A program made the translations under genes and the position numbers. From positions 3,543,001 to 3,607,000 of the forward strand of contig NZ_CP036533.1 in assembly GCF_024585265.1 (NCBI RefSeq): DNA of 64,000 nucleotides, read 5' to 3'. This document shows positions 33,804 through 42,056 of this stretch, piece after piece (position 1 is the stretch's first letter; each line of letters begins with the position of its first letter). The notes beneath the pieces were generated by a model that had not been told where the DNA came from, made no database searches, and worked only from the letters and a program-made list of their open reading frames with translations. Origin of the DNA: Bradyrhizobium sp. WBAH42 (GTDB lineage: Bacteria > Pseudomonadota > Alphaproteobacteria > Rhizobiales > Xanthobacteraceae).

Positions 33804-34580
33804 TTATCCCCACCCCGCGCTGATGCCGCCGTCGACCGTGTAGATCACGCCCGAGGTATAGCCGGCGCGATCCGAGGCGAGGAACGCCATGAGGTCGCCG
33901 ATCTCGCGCGCATGCGCGGGCCTGCCGAGCGGCAGGCTCTTCTGGAATTCCTTGTAGCGGGTCTCGTCGCCGAACTGGTGCTTGGCCCGCGTCTTGAGCA
34001 GGGTGACGTGGCGGTCGGTGCCGACGGGGCCGGGATTGATGCCGACGACGCGGATGTTGTCGGCGAGGCTCTTGCCGCCGAGCGCACGGGTGAACGCCAT
34101 CAGCGCCGCATTGCCGGCGCTGCCGCAGATGTAGTTGGCGTCGAACTTTTCGCCGGCCGCGCCGATGTCGTTGACGATGACGCCGCCGCCCCTGGCTTTC
34201 ATCTGCGCGTAGATGTAGCGCGTCAGGTTGATATAGCCGAACACCTTCAATTCCCAGGCGTGCCGCCAGGCCGCCTCGTCGATCTTGTCGATCGAGCCGC
34301 CGGGGATGTCGCCGGCATTGTTGACGAGCACGTCGATGTCGGCGGCTTCTTTCGCCAGCCGGGCCACGTCGTCCTCCTTGCGCAGATCGACGATGCTCGT
34401 TGCGGCGTCGATCTGGTGCGCGGCGCGCAAGCGGTCGGCCAGCGCCTTGAGCTGATCGCCGCTGCGTGCCGCGAGGAGGAGATGCGCGCCTTCCTCGGCG
34501 AAGGCCTCGGCAGCGGCTGCGCCAATGCCCTTGGACGCGCCGGTGATCAGGACGCGCTTGCCGCGCAGATGCAGATCCAT
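33804..34580 (-). CDS. SDR family protein lacking the catalytic lysine
   Basis: A 258-residue short-chain dehydrogenase fold. The cofactor motif TGASKGIG (13-20) and NNAG (87-90) are intact. At the active site the usual YxxxK is changed: Tyr150 is followed by ICGS, so position 154 is Ser, and the upstream serine region reads VIVNDIGAAG with no Ser. This is a coherent alternative (GSAGNAAL follows in frame) and not a sequencing slip. I chose ATG 34580; a TTG ten codons earlier is possible. Redox activity is doubtful. Confidence 0.8.
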   Translation of the reverse strand: MDLHLRGKRVLITGASKGIGAAAAEAFAEEGAHLLLAARSGDQLKALADRLRAAHQIDAATSIVDLRKEDDVARLAKEAADIDVLVNNAGDIPGGSIDKIDEAAWRHAWELKVFGYINLTRYIYAQMKARGGGVIVNDIGAAGEKFDANYICGSAGNAALMAFTRALGGKSLADNIRVVGINPGPVGTDRHVTLLKTRAKHQFGDETRYKEFQKSLPLGRPAHAREIGDLMAFLASDRAGYTSGVIYTVDGGISAGWG

Positions 34581-34641
34581 GGGGGTACTCGTTCGTGGGA
34601 ACAGGATCAAATCAGTAGGCGCTCGCCCGCGCCATGGTCAA

Positions 34642-34692
34642 CATTGCAGTGCAGCGTTGCACTGCCGCCGCGTTTGGTCCATTGCAGTGCAG
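34642..34692. promoter_or_regulatory. Repeated CATTGCAGTGCAG sites before the tartrate dehydrogenase-like gene
   Basis: CATTGCAGTGCAG occurs at 34642-34654 and again at 34680-34692. The first is part of a perfect palindrome GCAGTGCA (34646-34653), GCGT, TGCACTGC (34658-34665). The spacing of 38 bases and the position 40-90 bases before a start codon suggest an operator, but no regulator gene is adjacent. Confidence 0.4.
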
Positions 34693-34733
34693 TCAGAAGG
34701 CGGCGACTGCCGGACCAACCAAGGACGTTCTCG

Positions 34734-35807
34734 ATGAGCAAGAAACAATACCGGATCGCGGTCATTCCCGGCGACGGCATCGGCAAGGAGGTGATGCCGG
34801 AAGGCCTGCGCGTTTTGGAGGCGGCGGCGAAGAAGCACAACGTCTCGCTGCATTTCGACCATTTCGACTTCTCGTCCTGGGACTATTACGAAAAGCACGG
34901 CCAGATGATGCCGGATGACTGGAAGGAGAAGATCGGCAAGCACGATGCGATCTATTTCGGCGCGGTCGGTTGGCCGGCCAAGATCCCGGACCACGTCTCG
35001 CTGTGGGGCTCGCTGATCAAGTTCCGCCGCGAGTTCGACCAGTACGTCAACCTGCGCCCGGTGCGGCTGATGCCCGGCGTGCCGTCGCCGCTGGCGGGGC
35101 GCAAGCCCGGCGACATCGATTTCTGGGTGGTGCGCGAGAACACCGAAGGCGAATATTCCTCGGTCGGCGGCCGCATGTTCCCGGACACCGACCGCGAGTT
35201 CGTGACGCAGCAGACGGTGATGACCCGCACCGGCGTCGACCGCATCCTGAAATTCGCCTTCGAGCTCGCGCAGTCGCGGCCCAAGAAGCACCTGACCTCG
35301 GCGACCAAGTCCAACGGCATCTCCATCACCATGCCCTATTGGGACGAGCGCGTGGAGGCGATGGCCAAGAAGTTTCCGGGCGTGAAGTGGGACAAGTACC
35401 ACATCGACATCTTGACGGCGAACTTCGTGCTGCATCCGGACTGGTTCGACGTCGTGGTCGGCTCGAATTTGTTCGGTGACATCCTCTCCGATCTCGGCCC
35501 GGCCTGCACCGGCACGATCGGCATCGCGCCGTCAGGCAACATCAATCCCGAAGGCGATTTTCCCTCGGTGTTCGAGCCGGTGCACGGCTCGGCACCCGAC
35601 ATCGCAGGTCAGGGCATCGCCAACCCGATCGGCGCGATCTGGTCCGGCGCGATGATGTTCGAGCATCTCGGCGAGAAGGAAGCCGGCAAGTCGATCGTCG
35701 AGGCGATCGAGCGCACGCTGGCTGAACGCACGCTGCGCACCAAGGATCTCGGCGGCAATGCCGACACGACTGCGTGCGGCAAGGCGGTCGCCGAGATGGT
35801 GGACTGA
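34734..35807 (+). CDS. ttuC: Tartrate dehydrogenase/decarboxylase-like enzyme (TtuC type)
   Basis: A 357-residue member of the isocitrate/isopropylmalate dehydrogenase superfamily. Key segments are AVIPGDGIGKEV at the start, the substrate arginines in RREFDQYVNLRPVR, VRENTEGEYSS, the catalytic Lys in TSATKSNG, the metal Asp pair in FGDILSDLG, and HGSAPDIAGQ. The NAD-specific tartrate dehydrogenase group oxidises (+)-tartrate, meso-tartrate and D-malate. ATG 34734 has AAGGA eight bases upstream. It is monocistronic, with a repeat behind it. D-malate dehydrogenase is the main alternative assignment. Confidence 0.85.
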   Translation: MSKKQYRIAVIPGDGIGKEVMPEGLRVLEAAAKKHNVSLHFDHFDFSSWDYYEKHGQMMPDDWKEKIGKHDAIYFGAVGWPAKIPDHVSLWGSLIKFRREFDQYVNLRPVRLMPGVPSPLAGRKPGDIDFWVVRENTEGEYSSVGGRMFPDTDREFVTQQTVMTRTGVDRILKFAFELAQSRPKKHLTSATKSNGISITMPYWDERVEAMAKKFPGVKWDKYHIDILTANFVLHPDWFDVVVGSNLFGDILSDLGPACTGTIGIAPSGNINPEGDFPSVFEPVHGSAPDIAGQGIANPIGAIWSGAMMFEHLGEKEAGKSIVEAIERTLAERTLRTKDLGGNADTTACGKAVAEMVD

Positions 35808-35819
35808 GGCGGTCGATCT

Positions 35820-35978
35820 TTCCCTCTCCCCTTGTGGGAGAGGGTGGCTCGCCGCGCAGCGGCGAGACGGGTGAGGGGTCTGTCTCCGCGGAGACAGATC
35901 TATCATTCGCAGAATTGCTCGCCGAGAGAACCCCTCATCCGGCGCTTCGCGCCACCTTCTCCCGCAAGGGGAGAAGGG
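35820..35978. repeat. Interspersed hairpin repeat, family B copy 2
   Basis: Starts CCCTCTCCCCTTGTGGGAGAG, here as two arms CCCTCTCCC and GGGAGAGGG, then CTCGCCGC/GCGGCGAG, GGTGAGGGG, and near the right end CTTCTCCCGC with GGGGAGAAG. It probably also ends transcription of the tartrate dehydrogenase-like gene. Confidence 0.85.
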
Positions 35979-36006
35979 AAGGGCAGCAGTGCTTTTGGCT
36001 TAGGCC

Positions 36007-36648
36007 TCAAACATACGATTTCCGCGCCGGATCGAAGATCGGCGGGTAGTCGTTGTCATCGAGCAGGTCGAGAAACGGGTCGAGTCCCCTGGACTTGATC
36101 AGCGCGAGCTCCTGCTGCGAGATCAGGTTCACGGTCAAGATCTCCACGGGATCGCCCGCGATCTCCAACGCCTCGGCGATCTCCTTGTCGGGGCCGATGA
36201 TCGGTGTGAGAAACAGGAACGTCTGGAAGTCTGTTCCCGCAACCGGCGGCCACGGAAGCGCGACGCGATGGCCGAAGCCCAACCAGGTCGTGTCGATGAA
36301 CGGCAGATTGGCCAGCCAGCGCAGATTGGCCCAGACCTCCTCGGTCGGCTCGCGGACGTACCACATCAGCTCGGCTCGTGGCATCGCGTCCCCTGGGACA
36401 CCGTGCATCCGTTGCTCGCTCATGCCGTTGGTGAGAAGGACATAGCCTTCGTCGGAGCCCTCCCGGCAGACCGGGACGAAATCGCGGCCGAAGGCGTGGA
36501 TGTCGATCCGGCGCTCTGCGTTGTCCGCGAACGTGTGCTCGGGCTCGCCAAGCTCGCTCTCATAGATGGCGAGCCGTTGCCGGTAGAGGTCGGCTGCGGG
36601 TGATGGCTCTGCGGAGCCGGACACGAATTTTGCGAGACGGGAGAGCAT
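36007..36648 (-). CDS. Suppressor of fused (SUFU) domain protein
   Basis: A 213-residue protein that I place in the bacterial SUFU-domain family from YRQRLAIYESELGEPEHTF, VLLTNGMSEQRM, the ELMWYVREP strand and FLFLTPIIGPDKEIAEALE. No signal peptide or membrane segment. Bacterial SUFU proteins have no proven general role; computational work on polymorphic toxins treats many as immunity proteins, but no toxin gene is nearby. A GAGG site lies five bases before the start, directly behind a hairpin. It is the last gene after the leftward dehydrogenase cluster, separated by 167 bases. Confidence 0.7.
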   Translation of the reverse strand: MLSRLAKFVSGSAEPSPAADLYRQRLAIYESELGEPEHTFADNAERRIDIHAFGRDFVPVCREGSDEGYVLLTNGMSEQRMHGVPGDAMPRAELMWYVREPTEEVWANLRWLANLPFIDTTWLGFGHRVALPWPPVAGTDFQTFLFLTPIIGPDKEIAEALEIAGDPVEILTVNLISQQELALIKSRGLDPFLDLLDDNDYPPIFDPARKSYV

Positions 36649-36661
36649 GTGAACCTCGAAA

Positions 36662-36705
36662 GCGGATATGAGCCGGGATATCCGCGTTGTCGCGAGGCAA
36701 CGCGG
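36662..36705 (-). promoter_or_regulatory. Two mutually exclusive hairpins in the SUFU gene leader
   Basis: Hairpin 1 is GCGGATAT (36662-36669)/ATATCCGC (36678-36685). Hairpin 2 is CCGCGTTG (36682-36689)/CAACGCGG (36698-36705). Both have perfect eight-base arms and they share bases 36682-36685, so both cannot form at once. Hairpin 1 ends a few bases before the ribosome-binding site of the SUFU gene. Confidence 0.5.
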
Positions 36706-36815
36706 GCCGGTTCAAATTCGCCCCGCGGGCGAGCCGATGCTTCGCCGTCGTCCACACTCCCGTGCGCAATCATCCATGAGGTCGTAACGACGCTGAGGAT
36801 GCGCTGCGGTCGCAA

Positions 36816-37889
36816 CTAGCCTGCGATCTTCTCGATCGCAGCCTGATCCAGCCCGAACTTCTTCCCGGCCTCCAGAATCTCCTGCCACGTCGTTGGATCG
36901 ACTGGAATGCCTTCGGCAAGGCGCTTCTTCCTGGTCTCGCGTTCCGGGTCGCCGGCGATCAGCACCTTGTCGACCCCGGGCGCGGGCGGTGAGCCGGTGT
37001 GCCAGGCGACGAAACTTTCGACCTCGCGCGCGAGGTTTTCGCCGGTGCCGAGCTTGTCCGGGTCGATGACGATCGACAGCATGCCGTTGAGGACGTTGTA
37101 CTTGCCGTCGGACGGGCCCTTGACAACCTGTCCGCCGGAGAGCGCACCGCCGAGGATCTCGCACACGAGCGCGAGTCCCGAACCCTTGTGCTCGCCGAAG
37201 GGGAGGATGGCGCCGTACGGCGGAATCACGGTGTAGCGCGGGTTGGTCGTCTGCTTGCCTTCATTGTCGATGATGGTGCCGGGCTCCAGCGCGACGCCCT
37301 TGTTGTGGGCGACGCGGGTCTTGCCCTGCGCGATCCTGCTGGTGGCGAAGTCGAGCACGATGGGATCCTTGCCGGCGCGCGGGATTCCGACGCAGAACGG
37401 ATTGGTACCGTGACGCGCATCGCTGCCGCCCCAGGGCGCCACGATCGGCCGCGAGATCACGTTGACGAAGTGGATCGAGACCAGCCCGTGGTCGATGCAC
37501 TGCTCGGCCCAGTGGCCGATGCGGCCGATATGGTGCGAGTTGGAGAGGCCGACGAGACACACGCCGTTGCGCTTGGCGCGCTCAGCCGCCAACTCCATCG
37601 CCTCATGACCGATCACCTGGCCATAGCCGGTGAGGCCGTCGAGCGTGAGGAGCGGACCGGTGTCGAGCACGATCTTGACGTGCTGGTTCACGGCAAGGCC
37701 GCCATTGGTGACGCTCTGGACATAGCGCGGGATCATACCGACGCCGTGGGAGTCATGTCCCCTCAGATTGGCCTCGACCAGATTGGTCGATACGAGCTCG
37801 GCCTCGCGCTCCGAGGAGCCGCCGGCCTTGACGATGGCGCGGACCACATTGGTGAGCGGCTCAGCCTTGATGATGCGATAGTCGGCCAT
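36816..37889 (-). CDS. Ldh2/AllD family NAD(P)-dependent oxidoreductase
   Basis: A 357-residue member of the Ldh2 family (malate/L-lactate, ureidoglycolate, 2,3-diketogulonate dehydrogenases), which has its own non-Rossmann fold. Typical segments are NLVEANLRGHDSHGVGMIPRY, here in parts: GHDSHGVGMIPRY, then GLSNSHHIGRIGHWAEQC and PIVAPWGGSDARHGTNP. It is the last of four close genes (LysR, amidohydrolase, hydroxyacid dehydrogenase, this one; 11-base gap), so it most likely oxidises or reduces a 2-hydroxy/2-oxo acid in the same pathway. Confidence 0.85.
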   Translation of the reverse strand: MADYRIIKAEPLTNVVRAIVKAGGSSEREAELVSTNLVEANLRGHDSHGVGMIPRYVQSVTNGGLAVNQHVKIVLDTGPLLTLDGLTGYGQVIGHEAMELAAERAKRNGVCLVGLSNSHHIGRIGHWAEQCIDHGLVSIHFVNVISRPIVAPWGGSDARHGTNPFCVGIPRAGKDPIVLDFATSRIAQGKTRVAHNKGVALEPGTIIDNEGKQTTNPRYTVIPPYGAILPFGEHKGSGLALVCEILGGALSGGQVVKGPSDGKYNVLNGMLSIVIDPDKLGTGENLAREVESFVAWHTGSPPAPGVDKVLIAGDPERETRKKRLAEGIPVDPTTWQEILEAGKKFGLDQAAIEKIAG

Positions 37890-37900
37890 TGTTGTTGCTC

Positions 37901-38812
37901 TTATCCCTTCACGATTCGGCGGCAGTGAACCAGCGCCGCCTCAATCAGGTTCTCGCTCGCCTCCGGCGTGCGGAAGGCCGAATGCGCCGACAGCGTCACG
38001 TTCGGCAGCTTCGTCAGCGGATGATCGCCGGGCAGGGGCTCGATGTTGAAGACATCGAGGCCGGCGTGGCGGATATGGCCCGACTTCAGCGCGTCGATCA
38101 TGGCGGCCTCGTCGACCACAGCGGCGCGGGCGGTGTTGATGAGGATGACGCCGCGTTTCATGGCAGAGATCTTCTCGCGCGTGATCATGCCGCGCGTCTC
38201 GTCGTTGAGCAGCAGGTGCAACGACACCACGTCGCTTCTCGCCAGCACGCTGTCGAGGTCGGTGAATTCGACGGCGGGATGGCTCTTCGGCGAGCGGTTC
38301 CAGGCGATCACCTTCATGCCGCTACCGGACGCAATGCGCGCGACCTCCGCGGCGATGCCGCCGAAGCCGATCAGGCCGAGCGTCTTGCCGGTGAGCTGCA
38401 TGCCGTCCTCGCGCAGCCAGTTCCCGGCGCGCATCTCGCGGTCCATCATCGCGATGACGCGGGCCGACGCCCACATCAGCGCGATCGCGGATTCCGCAAC
38501 CGCCGTGTCGCCGTAGCCCTTGATCAGATGCACGGAGATGCCGAGCTCGGCGAGCTCTTCCGGATTCATGTAGCTGCGCGCGCCGGTGCCGAGGAACACG
38601 ACGTGCTGCAGCCCGGTACATTTCTTCGCGACCTCGGTCGGCAGTGCGGTGTGGTCGACGATCGCGATCTCGGCGCCGTCGAGAACTTCCGGATATTGCT
38701 CGGGTGTGATGTCGGGGTTCCTGTTGATCCGCACTTTGGGATCGCCGGGCTTCTCCAGCCGTTCCATGATCACGGCCAGCGATTCATTGGCGTCGACGAA
38801 AACTCCGCGCAT
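37901..38812 (-). CDS. D-isomer specific 2-hydroxyacid dehydrogenase
   Basis: A 303-residue enzyme of the D-2-hydroxyacid dehydrogenase family. The NAD motif is LGLIGFGGIAAEVA (145-158); the active-site residues are Arg229 (INTARAAVVDE), Glu258 (FNIEPLPG) and His277 (LSAHSAF). The length fits glyoxylate/hydroxypyruvate reductase and phosphoglycerate dehydrogenase relatives. It lies between the amidohydrolase (12-base gap) and the Ldh2-type gene (11-base gap) in one leftward operon. Confidence 0.9.
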   Translation of the reverse strand: MRGVFVDANESLAVIMERLEKPGDPKVRINRNPDITPEQYPEVLDGAEIAIVDHTALPTEVAKKCTGLQHVVFLGTGARSYMNPEELAELGISVHLIKGYGDTAVAESAIALMWASARVIAMMDREMRAGNWLREDGMQLTGKTLGLIGFGGIAAEVARIASGSGMKVIAWNRSPKSHPAVEFTDLDSVLARSDVVSLHLLLNDETRGMITREKISAMKRGVILINTARAAVVDEAAMIDALKSGHIRHAGLDVFNIEPLPGDHPLTKLPNVTLSAHSAFRTPEASENLIEAALVHCRRIVKG

Positions 38813-38824
38813 AATTCTCTCCGG

Positions 38825-40075
38825 TCAGGACGCGACGCCGGCGATCGCCAGCACGGTATGCATGAGGACGTTGGTGCCCGCGGCGCAGTCGCCTTGCGTC
38901 GCATCCTCCAGCTCGTTGTGGCTGATGCCGTCCTTGCAGGGCACGAACACCATCGCGGCCGGCATGACCGTGTTGAGGTTGCAGGCGTCGTGGCCGGCGC
39001 CGGAGGTGATGCGGCGCGAGGAATAGCCGAGCGTCGTCGCGGCATTCTCGACGGCAGCAATCAGCTTCGGATCGAAATGCGTCGGCGGCTTGCGCCAGAC
39101 GAGATCGATCTTGACCTCGACCTTGCGGCGCGCGCCGATCTCGGCGATTGCCGCACGCAGATCGCGATCGAGCGCATCCATGATGGCGCCGTCGGCACTG
39201 CGGCAATCCATGGTGAAGGCGATCTCCCCGGGAATGACGTTGCGCGAGGGATTGGCGATCACGGCCTCGCCGATGGTGCCGACCGCGTTCGGTCCGTGCT
39301 TCTTCGCAATGGACTCCATCGCCAGCACGATTTCGGACAAGGTCGCCAGCGCATCGCGCCGCAGCGGCATCGGCGTCGAGCCCGCATGGCTCTCGAAGCC
39401 GGAGATCTTGCCGTCGTACCAGAGCACGCCCTGGCCGGAATCGACCACGCCGATGGTCTTGCCTTCCGCCTCCAGAATTGGACCCTGCTCGATGTGCAGC
39501 TCGACGAAGCAGCCGAGCTTCTGAAAGCCGACCGGCTTGTCGCCGCGATAGCCGATGCTGTCGAGCGCCTGGCCGACGGTGGTGCCATCGATATCCTTGC
39601 GCGACAAAATGTCGTCGGTTGTGAAGTCGCCGACATAGGCGGCGGAGGCCATCATCGCAGGTGCGAAGCGCGAGCCTTCCTCGTTGGTCCAGTTGACGAC
39701 GCAGATCGGCGCCTCGGTCTCGATGCCGGCATCGTTCAGCGTGCGGATCACCTCCAGCGCGCCGAGCGTTCCCAGGATGCCGTCATACTTGCCGCCGGTC
39801 GGCTGGGTGTCGAGGTGCGAGCCGATGCCGACGGGCAGCTTCGACATGTCGCGGCCCTTGCGCAGGCCGAACTGTGATCCGAGCGCATCGACGTGGACGT
39901 CCAGTCCGGCGTCCTCGCAGGCCTTGCGGAACCAATCGCGCACCTGCTTGTCTTCGCTGCTCAAGGTCAGCCGCCGCACGCCGCCTTTGGCCGTCGCGCC
40001 GAATTGCGCGGTCTCGTGGATGGAGCCCCACAGGCGGGCGGAATCGATTTGCAGGTTGGTGGCGGCTCGGCTCAT
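38825..40075 (-). CDS. M20 family Zn-dependent amidohydrolase (N-carbamoyl amino acid hydrolase/allantoate amidohydrolase type)
   Basis: A 416-residue hydrolase. Metal-site motifs are GSHLDTQPTGGKYDGILG and NEEGSRFAPAM, with ELHIEQGPILE and GAGHDACNLN further on, in the order of the HyuC/AllC/UraC group. These enzymes cut N-carbamoyl or ureido groups from amino acids or purine breakdown products using two metal ions. It is the second gene of the LysR-headed operon (33-base gap). Confidence 0.9.
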   Translation of the reverse strand: MSRAATNLQIDSARLWGSIHETAQFGATAKGGVRRLTLSSEDKQVRDWFRKACEDAGLDVHVDALGSQFGLRKGRDMSKLPVGIGSHLDTQPTGGKYDGILGTLGALEVIRTLNDAGIETEAPICVVNWTNEEGSRFAPAMMASAAYVGDFTTDDILSRKDIDGTTVGQALDSIGYRGDKPVGFQKLGCFVELHIEQGPILEAEGKTIGVVDSGQGVLWYDGKISGFESHAGSTPMPLRRDALATLSEIVLAMESIAKKHGPNAVGTIGEAVIANPSRNVIPGEIAFTMDCRSADGAIMDALDRDLRAAIAEIGARRKVEVKIDLVWRKPPTHFDPKLIAAVENAATTLGYSSRRITSGAGHDACNLNTVMPAAMVFVPCKDGISHNELEDATQGDCAAGTNVLMHTVLAIAGVAS

Positions 40076-40108
40076 GCGGTCGTTCTCTCTTTTTGTCCGG
40101 CGCCTTTT

Positions 40109-41026
40109 TCAATGACGCGCCTGTGCGGGCGCGTCAACCGCGAGGCTGCTCTGCGCAATTTGCCGTGCAAGCTCGGCGACGCGCTCCACGGCGACGACGT
40201 CGGGAGAGGCGAGCCAGCTCGCGGTGAACGTCAGCGGTGCGATGGCGAGGTCGGTGTCGAGCAGCTGCAGGCGCCCGTCGGCGAGCTCGTTCTCGACGAT
40301 GGCGTCGGGAATCACGGCGATGCCGAGTCCCTCGACCGCCATGTGGATGACGGTCGCCAGCGAGGCGGACGCGTGCAGGCGGATCGGCGGCAGCTCGGGC
40401 CGGTCGAACACCTCCCGCACGACCTCGTAAGGCTTGGTCTTGCGCGGGAAGGTGATGATCGGAAACCGCGCGAGCTCCGCCGGCGTCAGCGGGCCCTTGC
40501 CGAGCCCGAGCGAAGGACTTGCGAGAAAGCCGATCGGATAATCGGCGAGCACGCGGTTGTGCACGCCGGAGGCGGACAGCGGTCCGACGACGAAAGCGAG
40601 CTCGATCTCCTGCGCGAGCAGGCGCGCGGTGAGATTCGGCGTGATGTCGACCTCGATCTCCAGCGACAGGTTCGGATAGATTTCGTTCACGCTCTTGACC
40701 AGCCGCGGCAGCCAGGTGTGCACGATGGTTTCGGCGACGCCGAGCCGCATCACGCCGCGCATCGCCGAGCGGTCGCCGATCTCCGCCATCATCGCAGCGC
40801 GCAGGCCGATCAGCTTCTCCGCGTAGACCATCATCTGCCGGCCGCTCGGTGTCGGTGACGCCACGCGATGATCGCGGTTCAGCAGCTTCACGCCCATCTC
40901 GCGCTCGAGCTGGGCGATGCGCTGGGAGATCGCCGGCTGGGTGGTGTTGAGCCGTTGCGCGGCGCCGCGGAAGCTGCCGAGCTTCACAACCCACAGGAAC
41001 GTCTCGATCGACCTGAAGTCCAGCAT
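40109..41026 (-). CDS. LysR family transcriptional regulator
   Basis: A 305-residue LysR protein with the N-terminal helix-turn-helix in FRGAAQRLNTTQPAISQRIAQLE and an effector domain with LRLGVAETIVHTWLPRLV and ELAFVVGPL. It is first in the leftward catabolic operon and divergent from the DUF1445-Liv operon across 120 bases, so it probably controls both. That gap holds a 21-base perfect palindrome of LysR-site shape. Confidence 0.9.
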   Translation of the reverse strand: MLDFRSIETFLWVVKLGSFRGAAQRLNTTQPAISQRIAQLEREMGVKLLNRDHRVASPTPSGRQMMVYAEKLIGLRAAMMAEIGDRSAMRGVMRLGVAETIVHTWLPRLVKSVNEIYPNLSLEIEVDITPNLTARLLAQEIELAFVVGPLSASGVHNRVLADYPIGFLASPSLGLGKGPLTPAELARFPIITFPRKTKPYEVVREVFDRPELPPIRLHASASLATVIHMAVEGLGIAVIPDAIVENELADGRLQLLDTDLAIAPLTFTASWLASPDVVAVERVAELARQIAQSSLAVDAPAQARH

Positions 41027-41043
41027 TGGAAGGATTTTCCCGA

Positions 41044-41064
41044 TCGATAAATCATATTTATCGA
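41044..41064. promoter_or_regulatory. Candidate LysR operator, perfect 9-3-9 palindrome
   Basis: Arms TCGATAAAT (41044-41052) and ATTTATCGA (41056-41064) around CAT. It contains a T-N11-A core typical of LysR sites, starts 18 bases before the LysR gene, and ends just before the rightward -35 box. Confidence 0.65.
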
Positions 41065-41066
41065 GA

Positions 41067-41095
41067 TTGATTAGAAACGACGATTAGACTTTATA
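41067..41095 (+). promoter_or_regulatory. Candidate promoter of the DUF1445-Liv operon
   Basis: TTGATT (41067-41072) and TTTATA (41090-41095), 17-base spacer, about 50 bases before the ATG at 41147 and directly behind the LysR palindrome, a normal place for LysR activation. Confidence 0.55.
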
Positions 41096-41146
41096 GCACG
41101 CTTGGTGTTGGTTTGTCTTTGTCGAGTTTATAGGCAGGTCGATCAC

Positions 41147-41962
41147 ATGACTGTTTTGGTGGCAGCGCAGCAAACTGAAACACCCGACACCCTCCCGAGC
41201 CGCAAGGCCCGGCTCGCCTACCGCGAGGGGCTGGTTGCCTCCACCGCCGGCGTCGCCCCCGGATGTGTCCAGGGCAATCTGGCGATCCTGCCGGCGGAAT
41301 ATGCCGGCGCCTTTCACCGCTTCTGCCAGCTCAATCCCAAGCCGTGCCCGATCATCGGCATGTCCGACGTCGGCAGTCCTTACATCCCCTCGCTCGGCAC
41401 CGACCTCGACATCCGCACCGACGTGCCACGCTACCGTGTCTGGCGCGACGGCGAGGTCGTGGACGAGCCGACCGACGTGAAGAGCTACTGGCGCGACGAC
41501 CTCGTTACCTTCGTGCTCGGCTGCTCGTTCTCATTCGAGGAGGCGCTGCTCGAGGAGGGCATGCCGATCCGCCACATCGAGAAGAACGTGCGCGTGCCGA
41601 TGTACCGCACCAACATCGCCTGCGGCGAGGCCGGTCCGTTCGCCGGCCCCATGGTGGTGTCGATGCGCCCGTTCAAGCCGGCCGATGCGATCCGCGCGGT
41701 GCAGATCACCTCGCGCTATCCCGCCGTGCACGGTGCGCCCGTGCATCTCGGCCATCCGCATCTGATCGGCATCAAGGATATTGCCAAGCCCGACTACGGC
41801 GATCCCGTACCTGTTGCCGAAGACGAGATTCCGGTATTCTGGGCCTGCGGCGTGACGCCGCAATCGGTTATCAACGCCGCGAAGCTGCCGTTCGCGATCA
41901 CGCATTCGCCCGGCCTGATGCTGGTGACGGATCTGAAGAACAAGACCATGGCCGTGATTTAG
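41147..41962 (+). CDS. DUF1445 family protein (putative hydro-lyase/D-glutamate cyclase-like)
   Basis: A 271-residue DUF1445 protein. Family segments are [40 protein letters not shown] (here separate), [32 protein letters not shown] and the end [12 protein letters not shown] with [13 protein letters not shown]. The family is often labelled putative hydro-lyase; a eukaryotic relative is a D-glutamate cyclase. ATG 41147 has GGCAGG about eight bases upstream. It is first in the rightward operon with a Liv-type transporter, so it likely works on a compound imported by that transporter. Confidence 0.85.
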   Translation: MTVLVAAQQTETPDTLPSRKARLAYREGLVASTAGVAPGCVQGNLAILPAEYAGAFHRFCQLNPKPCPIIGMSDVGSPYIPSLGTDLDIRTDVPRYRVWRDGEVVDEPTDVKSYWRDDLVTFVLGCSFSFEEALLEEGMPIRHIEKNVRVPMYRTNIACGEAGPFAGPMVVSMRPFKPADAIRAVQITSRYPAVHGAPVHLGHPHLIGIKDIAKPDYGDPVPVAEDEIPVFWACGVTPQSVINAAKLPFAITHSPGLMLVTDLKNKTMAVI

Positions 41963-42056
41963 TAGGCAGCGTTTGCTGTTTCTTCGGGCTTTACGCTCTT
42001 TGCCAATCGCTTCATTCGATACGCGCAAAAATTCGGATAACAGGGGACTTTAGCCA

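Noticed and set aside
36007..36648. A toxin-immunity pair around the SUFU-domain protein
   Set aside because: No toxin, secretion or polymorphic-toxin gene is visible on either side within the window.
37889..39877. A plus-strand open frame of 662 codons opposite the hydroxyacid dehydrogenase and amidohydrolase
   Set aside because: Mirror frame of two motif-complete enzymes; no ribosome-binding site and no domain.
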